Source: Carnobacterium mobile DSM 4848
GTDB taxonomy: Bacteria > Bacillota > Bacilli > Lactobacillales > Carnobacteriaceae
Reading direction: 5' to 3'
Assembly (NCBI RefSeq): GCF_000744825.1
Contig: NZ_JQMR01000001.1
Coordinates: 1,482,501 to 1,546,500, forward strand
DNA: 64,000 bases
The notes under the pieces: model-generated
What the model was told of the DNA's origin: nothing
The model's input: only the letters and a program-made list of their open reading frames with translations
Databases searched by the model: none
Position numbers and translations under genes: made by a program
In this document: piece by piece, positions 17,601 through 25,364 of the stretch
How positions within the stretch are numbered: the first letter of the stretch is position 1
How the letters are laid out: each line of letters opens with the position of its first letter

Positions 17601-17759
17601 TTATGATTTATACTGAGTACTTAAGAAAATAACAGCATTTTCAATAATATCTTGTTGCGTTGCTTTAATTAGAAATTAGGTTTCTAGACGATCTTTCATT
17701 TCTTCGACAAGTACCAAAACAGAGCTATTGATTGGCACGTGGATGTTTTCTGATGTCAT
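17601..17759 (-). pseudogene. Small ribbon-helix-helix-like gene with an in-frame TAA
   Basis: ATG behind AGGAGGTG opens MTSENIHVPINSSVLVLVEEM and stops after 27 codons at TAA (17676-17678). The same frame continues with FLIKATQQDIIENAVIFLSTQYKS to a second stop at 17601. The two halves together give a 52-residue strand-helix-helix pattern like small RHH antitoxin or copy-control proteins. A perfect 11-bp palindrome directly upstream (17772-17798) resembles an operator. I read it as a nonsense-mutated regulator; readthrough or a truncated 27-residue product is also possible. Confidence 0.5.
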
Positions 17760-17771
17760 GATGTTCACCTC

Positions 17772-17798
17772 CTGCTCGTTATAGTTAATAACGAGCAG
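17772..17798. promoter_or_regulatory. Perfect 11-bp palindrome overlapping the RHH-like gene's ribosome-binding site
   Basis: CTGCTCGTTAT-AGTTA-ATAACGAGCAG is perfectly symmetric. The first arm (plus-strand order) touches the AGGAGG of the minus-strand gene, so it could act as a repressor operator or as an mRNA hairpin shielding the ribosome-binding site. Confidence 0.55.
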
Positions 17799-17849
17799 AA
17801 AGTGAAAAGTGTTATCTAAGAATAAAATTACACTTACAAGTTTCCATTT

Positions 17850-17880
17850 GATACATGAAATTGCTTAAAATCGTGTATTA
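17850..17880 (+). repeat. Island repeat, copy C
   Basis: GATACATGAAATTGC then TTAAAATCGTGTATTA: the best full copy. ATACATGA (17851-17858) pairs with TCGTGTAT (17871-17878) with one G-T pair, followed by AAAACCTTGC. It lies alone between the RHH-like gene and the tandem GNAT gene. Confidence 0.7.
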
Positions 17881-17989
17881 AAAACCTTGCTAGTACAAGC
17901 CTTTTATTATTCGCTCTTTTTCATGAAAAATACTATTTATTCTATGTAAACGAATTAATCGATAGGTAGCGTATTACTTTTATTCACTA

Positions 17990-18796
17990 TTATTTATGAG
18001 GTTGATAGAGATAATAATCTTGCGAATGTACCACTTTAAATCCTACGGTTTTATACAATCCTAAAGCATGGTCATTTTTTGTTTCAACTTCTAGGTGTAC
18101 CGAGAAGCCATCTGAAATTTGATCCTTAATGACTTTCTGCAACACTTTTCTACCTATTCCTTTACCTTGATATTCTGGCAAAATAGAAAAGAAAGATATC
18201 CAAGTCTGTTTATCTATTCGCTTTAAACGGAGTTTTCCTACTGTTTTTTCATTTATTTCAATCATTAGCATATCGTCAGTCTCCGCTGATAGGGCATCTT
18301 CTTTAGACATACCAAAAGCTTCAATAGATAAACGTGTACTTATATCTAAATCTTCCACAGTTGCTTTTCGAAGTGTTAAATCTTCTACTGGTTCTAGGAG
18401 ACTGTCTTGCCATTCCATTTGGTGCTCCGTAAATTTATAAATAGCACCTTGTTTATTCAAAAAAATTTTTGCGGAGTGTGACTCAGAAGGTGCGTTTAAT
18501 AAAATTTCTTTATAGCCATTTTGTAGTGCAATTTCTAGCCCTTTTTTAAACAAAGAACTGAATAGCCCTTTTTGTCGTTCATTTGGCATTACCATGCCAC
18601 ACACTTCAACAGTGGATCCAAAAGGATATAGAGCTAAAAACGCAACAAGCTCTCCTTTTTCATATTGAAAAAAATCAAGTTGAGTAGTGTCGCGATTTTC
18701 CAACATATCCCAATTAAGTTTTAATTGAAAATTCCCTTGAGTTTCACATTCTTTTTGTAACTTTTTAACATCATGCAATTTTTGTATCGTCAACAA
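17990..18796 (-). CDS. Tandem-domain GNAT acetyltransferase, TTG start
   Basis: A 268-residue protein with two GNAT folds. The N-terminal one is degenerate (EVCGMVMPNERQKGLFSSLFKKGL at 64-87). The C-terminal one carries a standard acetyl-CoA loop (LPEYQGKGIGRKVLQKV) and ALGLYKTVGFKVVHSQDYYLY. The start is TTG after AAAGGAGTTAACT. Two-domain GNATs of this type are common in Firmicutes accessory regions; the substrate is unknown. It is flanked by repeat copies C and D. Confidence 0.85.
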   Translation of the reverse strand: MLTIQKLHDVKKLQKECETQGNFQLKLNWDMLENRDTTQLDFFQYEKGELVAFLALYPFGSTVEVCGMVMPNERQKGLFSSLFKKGLEIALQNGYKEILLNAPSESHSAKIFLNKQGAIYKFTEHQMEWQDSLLEPVEDLTLRKATVEDLDISTRLSIEAFGMSKEDALSAETDDMLMIEINEKTVGKLRLKRIDKQTWISFFSILPEYQGKGIGRKVLQKVIKDQISDGFSVHLEVETKNDHALGLYKTVGFKVVHSQDYYLYQPHK

Positions 18797-18953
18797 AGTT
18801 AACTCCTTTATAATTTTTTAAGTTTGTAAGAAAAACTCATGACAGAGTGCAAAATCAAATAATCACTATATAAGTTTATTATACAATAAAAATAGAAGCT
18901 TAATTCTAATAGAACATTTTCTTATGGTCTACATATATAATAATAAAAAGGAT

Positions 18954-18990
18954 AATACACTATTTTACATAGAATCGTGTATCGCAACAA
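18954..18990 (+). repeat. Island repeat, copy D
   Basis: ATACAC (18954-18959) and GTGTAT (18977-18982) surround TTTTACATAGAATC; TCGTGTATCGCAAC follows the consensus right half and shares GCAAC with copy E. It sits between the tandem GNAT start and the next terminator. Confidence 0.55.
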
Positions 18991-19032
18991 AAATAAGACC
19001 ACTAACGTTCCTAGTAAAAAGGGGTCTTATTT
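18991..19032 (-). terminator. Terminator of the histidine phosphatase relic
   Basis: AAATAAGACC (18991-19000) pairs with GGTCTTATTT (19023-19032). On the minus strand the stem is followed by TTTTGTTG. Confidence 0.65.
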
Positions 19033-19041
19033 GAATTAGTT

Positions 19042-19422
19042 CTACAGAAATAAATCACTATTTAATTCCGTAATTGAAGTATTACTTGTTTTAAAGTTAG
19101 TCATTTTATCAAAAGGGGTGTTGGTTAAGTAACATTGGACACACATAATTACAGCGCTATGTGTTACGATTACAACATTTTCAGAATTTTCGTTAATAAT
19201 CTTATGTATTGAAGCTAAAACACGTTGTAACATATCTTGATAAGATTCCCCTCTTGGAGGTTTAGTATATCGTCGGCTTGTGTACCATTCCTCATACTCT
19301 ACAGGATATTTTTCTTGGACTTCTGTCCAGGATAAGCCTTTGTTTGTGGCAGAATAAAAGTACAAAACAGGAGGCGCGGATATCACATAGCCATTTAAAT
19401 CCTCTCCTTTATATGAGACCAT
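19042..19422 (-). pseudogene. Histidine phosphatase family protein lacking its N-terminal RHG motif
   Basis: The 126 residues match the C-terminal two thirds of phosphoglycerate-mutase-like phosphatases: GLSWTEVQEKYP, RRYTKPPRGESYQDMLQRV (substrate-binding Glu) and NVVIVTHSAVIM (second catalytic His). The N-terminal phosphohistidine motif (RHGET-like, about 70 residues) is absent, and no in-frame upstream sequence resembles it. Without that His the protein cannot be an active phosphatase. Weak ribosome-binding site. Most likely a 5'-truncated relic; repeat copy E lies just upstream of the truncated end. Confidence 0.65.
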
Positions 19423-19514
19423 TATAAATATTTTAAAAGACTTTTTAAAAACTTATTACTTCTATATTTAAACTCAAAACTGTAAAAAAAGTAATACCTT
19501 AAATTATTTGTAAT

Positions 19515-19550
19515 GCTTAAAGTCGTGTATCTTATATTTTAGAACTTTGC
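19515..19550 (+). repeat. Island repeat, copy E
   Basis: GCTTAAAGTCGTGTATC (19515-19531) then TTATATTTTAGAACTTTGCAAC: the right half of the consensus with one change, plus an AGAAC-TT tail. The left arm is not preserved. Confidence 0.55.
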
Positions 19551-19566
19551 AACAGAACCAAAAAAC

Positions 19567-19612
19567 AAGACTCTCTTAAAATCAAGACCGATTTTAGGAG
19601 AGTCTTATTTTT
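19567..19612. terminator. Strong bidirectional terminator
   Basis: AAGACTCTCTTAAAATC (19567-19583) pairs with GATTTTAGGAGAGTCTT (19590-19606), with one T-G position. T-tracts occur on both sides. It ends the minus-strand 129-aa gene. Confidence 0.88.
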
Positions 19613-19681
19613 TTAAAGCGGATACACATTTAGCTTATGTCACGCCCCTTTTGAATTCTAAACAAACAATCATATATCTTA

Positions 19682-20071
19682 TTACTTATTTTTCTTTATA
19701 TATAGATGACGTTCATTTATTATATATCCAATGATACCGACCAATATCGCTATAGCAGAAATGATAAGATCATATATAGTTATATCGTGGAAACTAAGGA
19801 CTGGTGAAACTAGTGTAACGAGACTAAATAAAAATATTCGTTCACTTTTATGAGAATTCGGTTCATATGTCATACTGGTCCATGTTACACTAATTATATT
19901 ATTACGTAGCAAATACTTCCACAAAATGACTAATATTCCGATTGTTATGGCTATCAAAATTACTGCAGACATACCATAGTACTTAATTTGTTGTATTAGA
20001 GAGGATGCTATTAACAAAAGTACATACAGTCCAATCAATCCTACATATCGCTTCTTTCTGTTGCTATTCAT
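19682..20071 (-). CDS. Four-helix membrane protein, 129 aa
   Basis: Four hydrophobic segments (about residues 8-26, 32-52, 78-95 and 98-118) with basic ends (NSNRKKR and YIKKNK), so both termini are probably cytoplasmic. ATG follows GGAGGTGTTATAACA. Size and topology resemble immunity or small accessory membrane proteins, and a relic of a glycine-rich secreted-peptide-like gene lies 46 bases upstream on the same strand. That pairing is suggestive only; no family was identified. Confidence 0.6.
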   Translation of the reverse strand: MNSNRKKRYVGLIGLYVLLLIASSLIQQIKYYGMSAVILIAITIGILVILWKYLLRNNIISVTWTSMTYEPNSHKSERIFLFSLVTLVSPVLSFHDITIYDLIISAIAILVGIIGYIINERHLYIKKNK

Positions 20072-20117
20072 TGTTATAACACCTCCATTTTTAAATATAA
20101 AATATAATAGATGAATA

Positions 20118-20479
20118 TTATGAAGCCTTCCAGGTAACGCGGTCTAAGTACACATATATAGCTCCTTTTGAAGGGTGTGCTTGTATTGCTGAAATGGCCT
20201 CTTTACACCGATTTCTAAATCCATTGAAACCAAGACCAACAAACCCTCCCACAATGCTTCCAGGTATACCTCCTAGTGCTCCACTAAAAATTGCAACTGC
20301 ATTTCCAACAGTTCCCATATCATAAGATTGATTCAATACTGAAATTAAGTTCTTACCATCAGCTTTGGATGTATACTTTATCTTAATACCAATGTATATA
20401 ACTGATGAGCTGAATCGTGAGTAAGGATTACGTGTTACTAGTATACAATAAATAGGATTACTTTGGTTATTTTTTGATT
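20118..20479 (-). pseudogene. 5'-truncated gene for a glycine-rich hydrophobic peptide
   Basis: The TTG-initiated frame (20118-20336, 72 residues) has no ribosome-binding site. The same frame stays open upstream to about 20479 with protein-like sequence (KYTSKADGKNLISVLN) but no start codon. The conserved part (IFSGALGGIPGSIVGGFVGLGF, then a basic stretch, ending IYVYLDRVTWKAS) is amphiphilic and glycine-rich, like the mature ends of small secreted Firmicutes proteins or bacteriocin-like peptides. The leader seems lost. A relic rather than a working gene is the safer reading. Confidence 0.45.
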
Positions 20480-20500
20480 AAACTACTCTCATTTCTATTT

Positions 20501-20534
20501 CGATACATGAAATTAAATTATATCGTAATCCATG
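20501..20534 (+). repeat. Island repeat, copy F
   Basis: CGATACATGAAATTAAATTATATCGTAATCCATGAT: the left half GATACATGAAATT is exact, the right arm is changed. It lies in the gap between the secreted-peptide relic and the 119-134-aa anchored protein. Confidence 0.5.
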
Positions 20535-20569
20535 ATAGTTTTTAATGCTTCTAAAAATAGACAATCAAA

Positions 20570-20971
20570 TCACTTTGAATCTATGATTTTTCGCAAATCA
20601 TCCAATTGAGAACTAGATAGTTTGCCTACTCTATCTTCTGAGCCTATCTCATTTGTTACGGTCGCTTCATCTTCATCTACCCATATACTAATAGGATGTG
20701 TGGATATACCTTCCTTGTAATGACGTATTTGCAATACGATATCTGCATACCCATCTGGCTCGCCTATTTCCTCTGTAAAATTAATCCTATCAAACCAGTT
20801 TTCAAATTCTACTATCTTTTCTTCATCTTTTATTTCTTCAGAAAACTTATAGCTTGATTCACTTATTTGACTTCCAACCTGTAATATTTTATCAGGTTGT
20901 ATAACTTTTGGTAAAATTAGAAATAACAATAATAAAATGCCAGCAGTAAAAAACGCTATTTTCTTTTTGAT
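20570..20971 (-). CDS. Membrane-anchored hypothetical protein with probable AUC start
   Basis: The frame encodes a 133-residue protein: KKKIAFFTAG then a transmembrane helix (about residues 6-23) and a 100-residue acidic domain (ENWFDRINFTEEIGEPDGYADIVLQIRHY ... LSSSQLDDLRKIIDSK). The only conventional start (TTG, 20929) lies inside the membrane helix and has no ribosome-binding site. In-frame ATC at 20971, 10 bases after AAAGG, gives the expected lysine-rich N terminus. I therefore propose an AUC start, less secure than the other cases. Extracytoplasmic; function unknown. Confidence 0.5.
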   Translation of the reverse strand: MKKKIAFFTAGILLLLFLILPKVIQPDKILQVGSQISESSYKFSEEIKDEEKIVEFENWFDRINFTEEIGEPDGYADIVLQIRHYKEGISTHPISIWVDEDEATVTNEIGSEDRVGKLSSSQLDDLRKIIDSK

Positions 20972-21034
20972 AAAATCACAACCTTTCTTTTCTCTTGTTC
21001 ATTTTAAAATTAAGACAAGTGGGATAAATGAAGT

Positions 21035-21062
21035 TGTATAGAAGTATGTATCTAGAACCTTA
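21035..21062 (+). repeat. Island repeat, copy G
   Basis: GTATAGAAGTATGTATCTAGAACCTT: matches the right half and tail of the consensus (TGTATCTAGAACCTT). It lies between two anchored-protein genes. Confidence 0.5.
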
Positions 21063-21217
21063 TTAAAACAAGGTTTTGTTTTTATAAGTCATTTAATATT
21101 TTCTGGTTGAATACCAAAATTATTTAAATAATAATCAAAAAAACCATTAACTTTCTTAATAGATTTTAGGTTATAACTCTAATTAGACACTATTAACTAA
21201 GTTACATAGATTTCTAA

Positions 21218-21748
21218 TTAACTTGGTAATGATAAACCTATAACGTCAATATCTTGAAATTTATGCAAAAGTTTTAATTCTTTGTCGGCTATATCGTACT
21301 CATAAAAATTACAAGGCGATTGCCAATTTACATTTAATTTGACTAAAACAAAATAATCATCCAAAACTTTGAAAATTTGGAATTCCCAAATGTCATGTTC
21401 TATTTTTTCTGCTGAATGAAAAATCCCTGTAATTATTTCATCATTATCGACGACATTTCCTGAAGAATCTTTAAGCATAATTTTATTTACCTTATTAAGA
21501 ACTTTGCCGTTAGAAATATAGGATGAAAAACTAGTTGAATCTGCGTTATATAGCTTAAAATCTTCACTTTTGAAAACATCTGTTTCCTTGCTGCTTCCAT
21601 TTGAATAAATAGAAACATACTCTATTTCTCCAGTTGTTTCATTTTTTGTTATTAGATTTACTAACAAATCCTTAGATGTTATGTATAAGCTCGATACAAT
21701 GATAATTATAACTACTACAAATAAAATTAGTTTAAATTTATTTTTCAT
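21218..21748 (-). CDS. Membrane-anchored hypothetical protein, 176 aa
   Basis: Basic start, one transmembrane helix (about residues 6-24), then a roughly 150-residue extracytoplasmic domain with many strand-like segments (GEIEYVSIYSNGSSKETDVF; HDIWEFQIFKVLDDYFVLVKLN) and one Cys. No lipobox. The architecture is like the other anchored proteins of the island, so they may be variants of one cargo type. No family was identified. Confidence 0.6.
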   Translation of the reverse strand: MKNKFKLILFVVVIIIIVSSLYITSKDLLVNLITKNETTGEIEYVSIYSNGSSKETDVFKSEDFKLYNADSTSFSSYISNGKVLNKVNKIMLKDSSGNVVDNDEIITGIFHSAEKIEHDIWEFQIFKVLDDYFVLVKLNVNWQSPCNFYEYDIADKELKLLHKFQDIDVIGLSLPS

Positions 21749-21793
21749 AATTTCTTATCCCCTCTTACTTGACTATCTTTTATTATATACTAG

Positions 21794-23464
21794 ACAGTCA
21801 AAAATTCGCACTGAAATAAACATATTAAAAATAACGGTTTTTTAACTGTTCTGTAATACTTTTATTGTACTCTTGCCTTACAATTTCAGTCTTTCATTCA
21901 ATTAGCTGTTTGATTTTATACCGTTGCTCATCCTGAATTAAATGCAGTATGTGGATTGCTGCTTTTTCTGAGACTGCCATAAAACCGATTGCCGCAAATA
22001 GTGCATGGCTGTTGCTTCAGATGGGATAGTCTCACGTGTCTCACGTAGCGTCCTCAACCAGAGTACCCCCTCACATTCTTTAGAAAATTTTAAGGCAAGA
22101 AGTTGAACCAAACCGTGTGCGATAAAAACAAATTGAACAAACCCCTCAATAGCATCAAATGTTTGAACGACTGCTTGTTGTTCAGCTTCTGATGTGAGAC
22201 TTTCAAGAGGTGGACGATCTATTTTTCGACTATAGCAATTTAGTTCTTTTAAAAATTTTGTGCAGAAATGATAAGAAAAACCCGCGAATGTCTGATTGAA
22301 TGCTCGAAAAGTCCTTTCAATCTTAAAACGGTAACTATAAAGTGTGATGATTTTCTCAGCTGAAAGGCTGGTGTCCCTGGAGACCAAAATCGATTCGCTC
22401 CCATTGTGGATTATTAACATAAAGCGTAGTTCATGATAGAGTCCTTGTCCCCATAAAGCAGTCAAAGTATAGTAAGATACGGATTGTTCTTTTCCATAAA
22501 TCGTCGCAAGCATCTCACTGAAAACTTCTTTGTGTGTTTTAAAAAGGGTGGTCAATTTTATTTTGACTCCTTTGCATTTTGGACGGCCTCGTTTTTCAGT
22601 AGAAATTGGTGGTTTTTTATAGGCAACCGCTGACTTTTTTGCCTTAGTGATCAAGGTCAATAAGCGCCCTTCCTAGATATGGAGCAGGCGTAAAATGTCT
22701 CCACTAAGAAAGTAACGATCCAATAGGAGATAAGAAGAACCAATGGTCTCAGCTGCTGCACAAGCTTCTTTGACTAATTGAATAATAGTACTCACTGATT
22801 GATGATCAGGATCTTTCCATTGACGGATCTCCTAATCTCCATCTTGAATAGTGCCAATAAGAGGCGTACAAAATAAGTGGGTATTTCCAGTCAGAACACT
22901 GATGATCCCAAAATGATGTCCGAAGATATAGCTGGCTTTTGCGCTGTTTTCTGTTTCTTGATACAATTTTTTAACAGCCGGCATTTTTCGTGCTTCTTTC
23001 ATCACCTTCACTCCATCCCCAACAAGAACGGCTTTGTCATCCATCCGTTTTAATTGACCGGATTGGGCCACAAGATCCATCCAAGTTTGACTGATTTGTT
23101 GGAGCCTCCAAGAGGAAGCATGAAAAAAGTGTAGCAATGATCCATATGAAACAGGAGCCAGGAAAAATGAACGTATAAAACTAATGATTCCTAACTGATC
23201 GGAACGGACCATGAATCTTATGACCACTATAAGAAACCAGCGAAAAGATGCCGAGCGCTTAAAACAAGAACGAAAAGTCATTCATTTTTCATTTAAAAAA
23301 GGCCATATAATAGATTTCAAACGACAAGAAATAGAGTATATTAAACATAGTTTGAGTGTGGTTCTTGTCGTTTGGCTTATCCCCTTTGTTTTTTTACTTG
23401 AGAATACACCAAAAAGACGAGAAACACACTTTTTTGTTTTGTTCAGAAAAGAACTTTTGACTGT
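21794..23464 (-). mobile_element. IS701-family-like insertion sequence (decayed)
   Basis: ACAGTCAAAA at the left end (from 21794) and TTTTGACTGT at the right end (to 23464) are terminal inverted repeats, both flanked by CTAG (21790-21793 and 23465-23468). CTAG fits the YTAR 4-bp target duplication known for IS701-type elements. Beyond it lie TATA on the left and TATA on the right, so the empty site was the palindrome TATACTAGTATA. Length is 1671 bp. It carries one DDE transposase gene on the minus strand, interrupted by two amber codons. Confidence 0.85.
21938..23281 (-). pseudogene. DDE transposase of the IS701-like element, two in-frame TAG codons
   Basis: One continuous frame of about 447 codons is cut by TAG at 22832-22834 (after GTIQDGD) and at 22673-22675 (after LLRLLHI). 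Sequence on both sides continues without shift: EIRQWKDPDHQS ... YLLLDRYFLSGDILRLL, then LITKAKKSAVAYKKPP. KAVLVGDGVKVMKEARKMP holds an early DDE Asp, LLLDRYF the second, and YRFKIERTFRAF the final Glu. Both stops can be explained by C-to-T changes of CAG. The element is probably dead unless amber readthrough occurs. Confidence 0.8.
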
Positions 23465-23659
23465 CTAGTATAGTAATTTTCAATATAAAAAGTTTAAAGT
23501 ATTGTTTTCATATAAGCAATTTTAAAGTTTAAATTTGTTTATAAAGATATCGTTGACAGCGCTTTCTTATATTGGTATTATTACCTTGTTAAAAAATATA
23601 CTAGGATGTATTTTATCGTAAAACTTACTCTGTGTATTAAGACAAGGAGAAGAGTATAA

Positions 23660-24204
23660 GTGTTGAAAAAAAATGGTTCTTTTTCCTATTTTTTCTATTA
23701 AGCATATTTATTTCAGGATGTTCTACAAATAACCATAAGATTTATGAAGGAAACGCTTTAAGAATAACGGTAATCGGTGAAATTCCTAAAGTAAAAGAAA
23801 AAAACATTTTATTTTCTAAGATAACCTTTGAAGATTTAGCAAACGAAAATTCTTCTATAAATACTGATAGTGACGCTGTATTTGTAATGCCAGAAAATTT
23901 ATCAGAAGCTTCTGATGACAAGTATATTGAGGTATACAAGCAATTGAATATTCCTGTTTTTTTTATGGGAACTACAAAAGCTCACATACCATTCGTCTTT
24001 GAAAATGTTACTTATACTGGTGTACCGGATGTTTCTCCCAAGAGTTACGCAGCTGGATACTTATACCACCCAGAAAATGAATTAGGGGAGACTTGGAGAT
24101 TTTCTAAGAGCAAAGATAATAAAGAAAATATAACTAAAAGTGATATTGAAAAAATATATAGTGAGATTTTTCAGACAATTAGTTATATAAAGGAAAATTA
24201 TTGA
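23660..24204 (+). pseudogene. Small lipoprotein gene, frameshifted at an A8 run
   Basis: GTG-TTG behind AAGGAG leads into eight A residues (23666-23673). In the start frame translation ends quickly; in the -1 frame it continues as KWFFFLFFLLSIFISGCS, a signal sequence with lipobox Cys, followed by about 160 residues (EGNALRITVIGEIPKVKEKN ... YTGVPDVSPKSYAAGYLYHP). A ninth A would join start and body. The long run allows transcript slippage, so some full product is conceivable; a deletion or sequencing error is equally possible. The body, with its TVIGE/FMGTTKAHIPF pattern, is unrecognised. It ends at a strong terminator. Confidence 0.65.
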
Positions 24205-24376
24205 TATTACCCCAGTTTTATTACAAAATGTGTTGATTAATTATATAAGTGATATTCGAGTCTTTGCCTTAGTTTATCTACTCTTTTTTAGCCGATGATA
24301 GTAAGATTTTCTTTAATGTTTTATTACTCGTCTTTGATAGTTTCTATACGACAATGAATGAGAAAAAATAATTTAG

Positions 24377-24420
24377 AACAAAGCGATTAGTCGAGAAAGA
24401 CTAATCGCTTTGTTTGCATT
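24377..24420 (+). terminator. Terminator with perfect 16-bp stem
   Basis: AACAAAGCGATTAGTC (24377-24392), loop GAGAAA, GACTAATCGCTTTGTT (24399-24414), then TGCATTTT. It ends the lipoprotein transcript. Confidence 0.8.
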
Positions 24421-24450
24421 TTCAGTTAACTACTAAAACAATCGGTTTAT

Positions 24451-24466
24451 GATACATGAAATTGAA
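24451..24466 (+). repeat. Island repeat, copy H (left half only)
   Basis: GATACATGAAATTG matches the left half of copy C exactly for 14 bases, then passes straight into the truncated Nudix gene. The right half is missing, so the repeat itself looks like the break point. Confidence 0.6.
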
Positions 24467-24469
24467 TAA

Positions 24470-24886
24470 GGATACCTTACGCCTAAAATTGATGTTCGAG
24501 CTTATATTAAAGAAGGTAACAAAATATTGCTCGTAGAAGATTTCCCAACAAAAGAGTGGGCTTTGCCTGGAGGTTATGCAGAAATAGGTTTAACACCTAA
24601 AGAAAGCATTATAAAAGAAGTATTTGAAGAAACAGGTCTAATTGTTGACCAGTGTAATTTAATTGCTGTATTCGATACAAATTTACGAAAAGATATCCCG
24701 CAACTGTTTCAATATTATAAATTGGTTTTTTCTTGTACTGTCGTTGGCGGAACATTCAAAGAAAATATCGAAACTTCTGCTGTCGGCTTTTTTGATTTAG
24801 AAGATTTACCTAAATTATCAAAAAATAGAACGACTAAAGAGCAATTGCTTGAATTGTCTACTAGTACAAGTATTTATTGTGAATAA
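24470..24886 (+). pseudogene. Nudix hydrolase, N-terminal truncated at a repeat
   Basis: In-frame sequence begins at GGATACCTTACG (YLTPKIDVRAYIKEGNKILLVED) and runs to the stop at 24886. The Nudix box GGYAEIGLTPKESIIKEVFEETGLI is complete, followed by FDLEDLPKLSKNRTTKEQL. Relatives have an extra helical domain of about 50-60 residues before YVTPK; that region is absent and repeat copy H occupies its place. A TTG start at 24527 would delete the first strand. Probably a pseudogene made by recombination at the repeat. Confidence 0.75.
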
Positions 24887-24959
24887 ATTCTCTCAGAAAT
24901 GAAAGAAATATACATATTTTATTAATTTAAGAACGTAAGGAGTAACTGTGATTAACGAT

Positions 24960-24981
24960 CATTTTGGTTATAACCAAAATG
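24960..24981. repeat. Perfect 22-bp palindrome
   Basis: CATTTTGGTTA and TAACCAAAATG meet with no spacer. It could be a dimeric repressor site or a remnant of a mobile element end. Confidence 0.6.
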
Positions 24982-25143
24982 TTGAATGGAGAGTTACATC
25001 TTGCTCGTGATATTGAAACCGAAAATAAATCTTTTCTCGGAAAAAAGTTAAATTAAAAAATAAAAAAAACGATTATTACAAATAAAAGCAGACGTTCAAC
25101 TCATAAGTTCACATAATTGTGATTAAGCAATCGTCATTTTTCA

Positions 25144-25178
25144 AAAAACTACTAATCAAAATGATTAGTAGTTTTTTT
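25144..25178 (+). terminator. Terminator-like hairpin
   Basis: AAACTACTAATCA pairs with TGATTAGTAGTTT, followed by T residues. No intact gene lies directly upstream; it may have served a lost cassette. Confidence 0.7.
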
Positions 25179-25364
25179 CTATCTATACCCAGTTATTTAG
25201 CAAGTTAACAATCGGTTCAACTTAAGTTAATTTGTTTCAATTTTAAACACCCTTGATTAAAAGACATTAACTGTGTAAACATACTATAAAAAGGTTATAC
25301 TGATTTCATTTTTCTCACTATTACAATTAAGTTAAGTGTTGCTTTTTTATCCACTTCATTTAAC

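Larger units (their letters stand above)
24887..25364. other. Gene-poor stretch with a perfect 22-bp palindrome and a terminator
   Basis: AAGGAG is followed by GTGATTAACGATCATTTTGG, opening a frame of only 20 codons (24948 onward), probably a gene remnant. Inside it lies a perfect palindrome (24960-24981). Further on is a T-rich terminator (25144-25178). No full gene was seen. Confidence 0.5.

Noticed and set aside
16087-24466. Integron attC sites
   Set aside because: The repeats lack the GTTRRRY/RYYYAAC core pairs and no integron integrase is in the window, so only a cassette-like layout is claimed.
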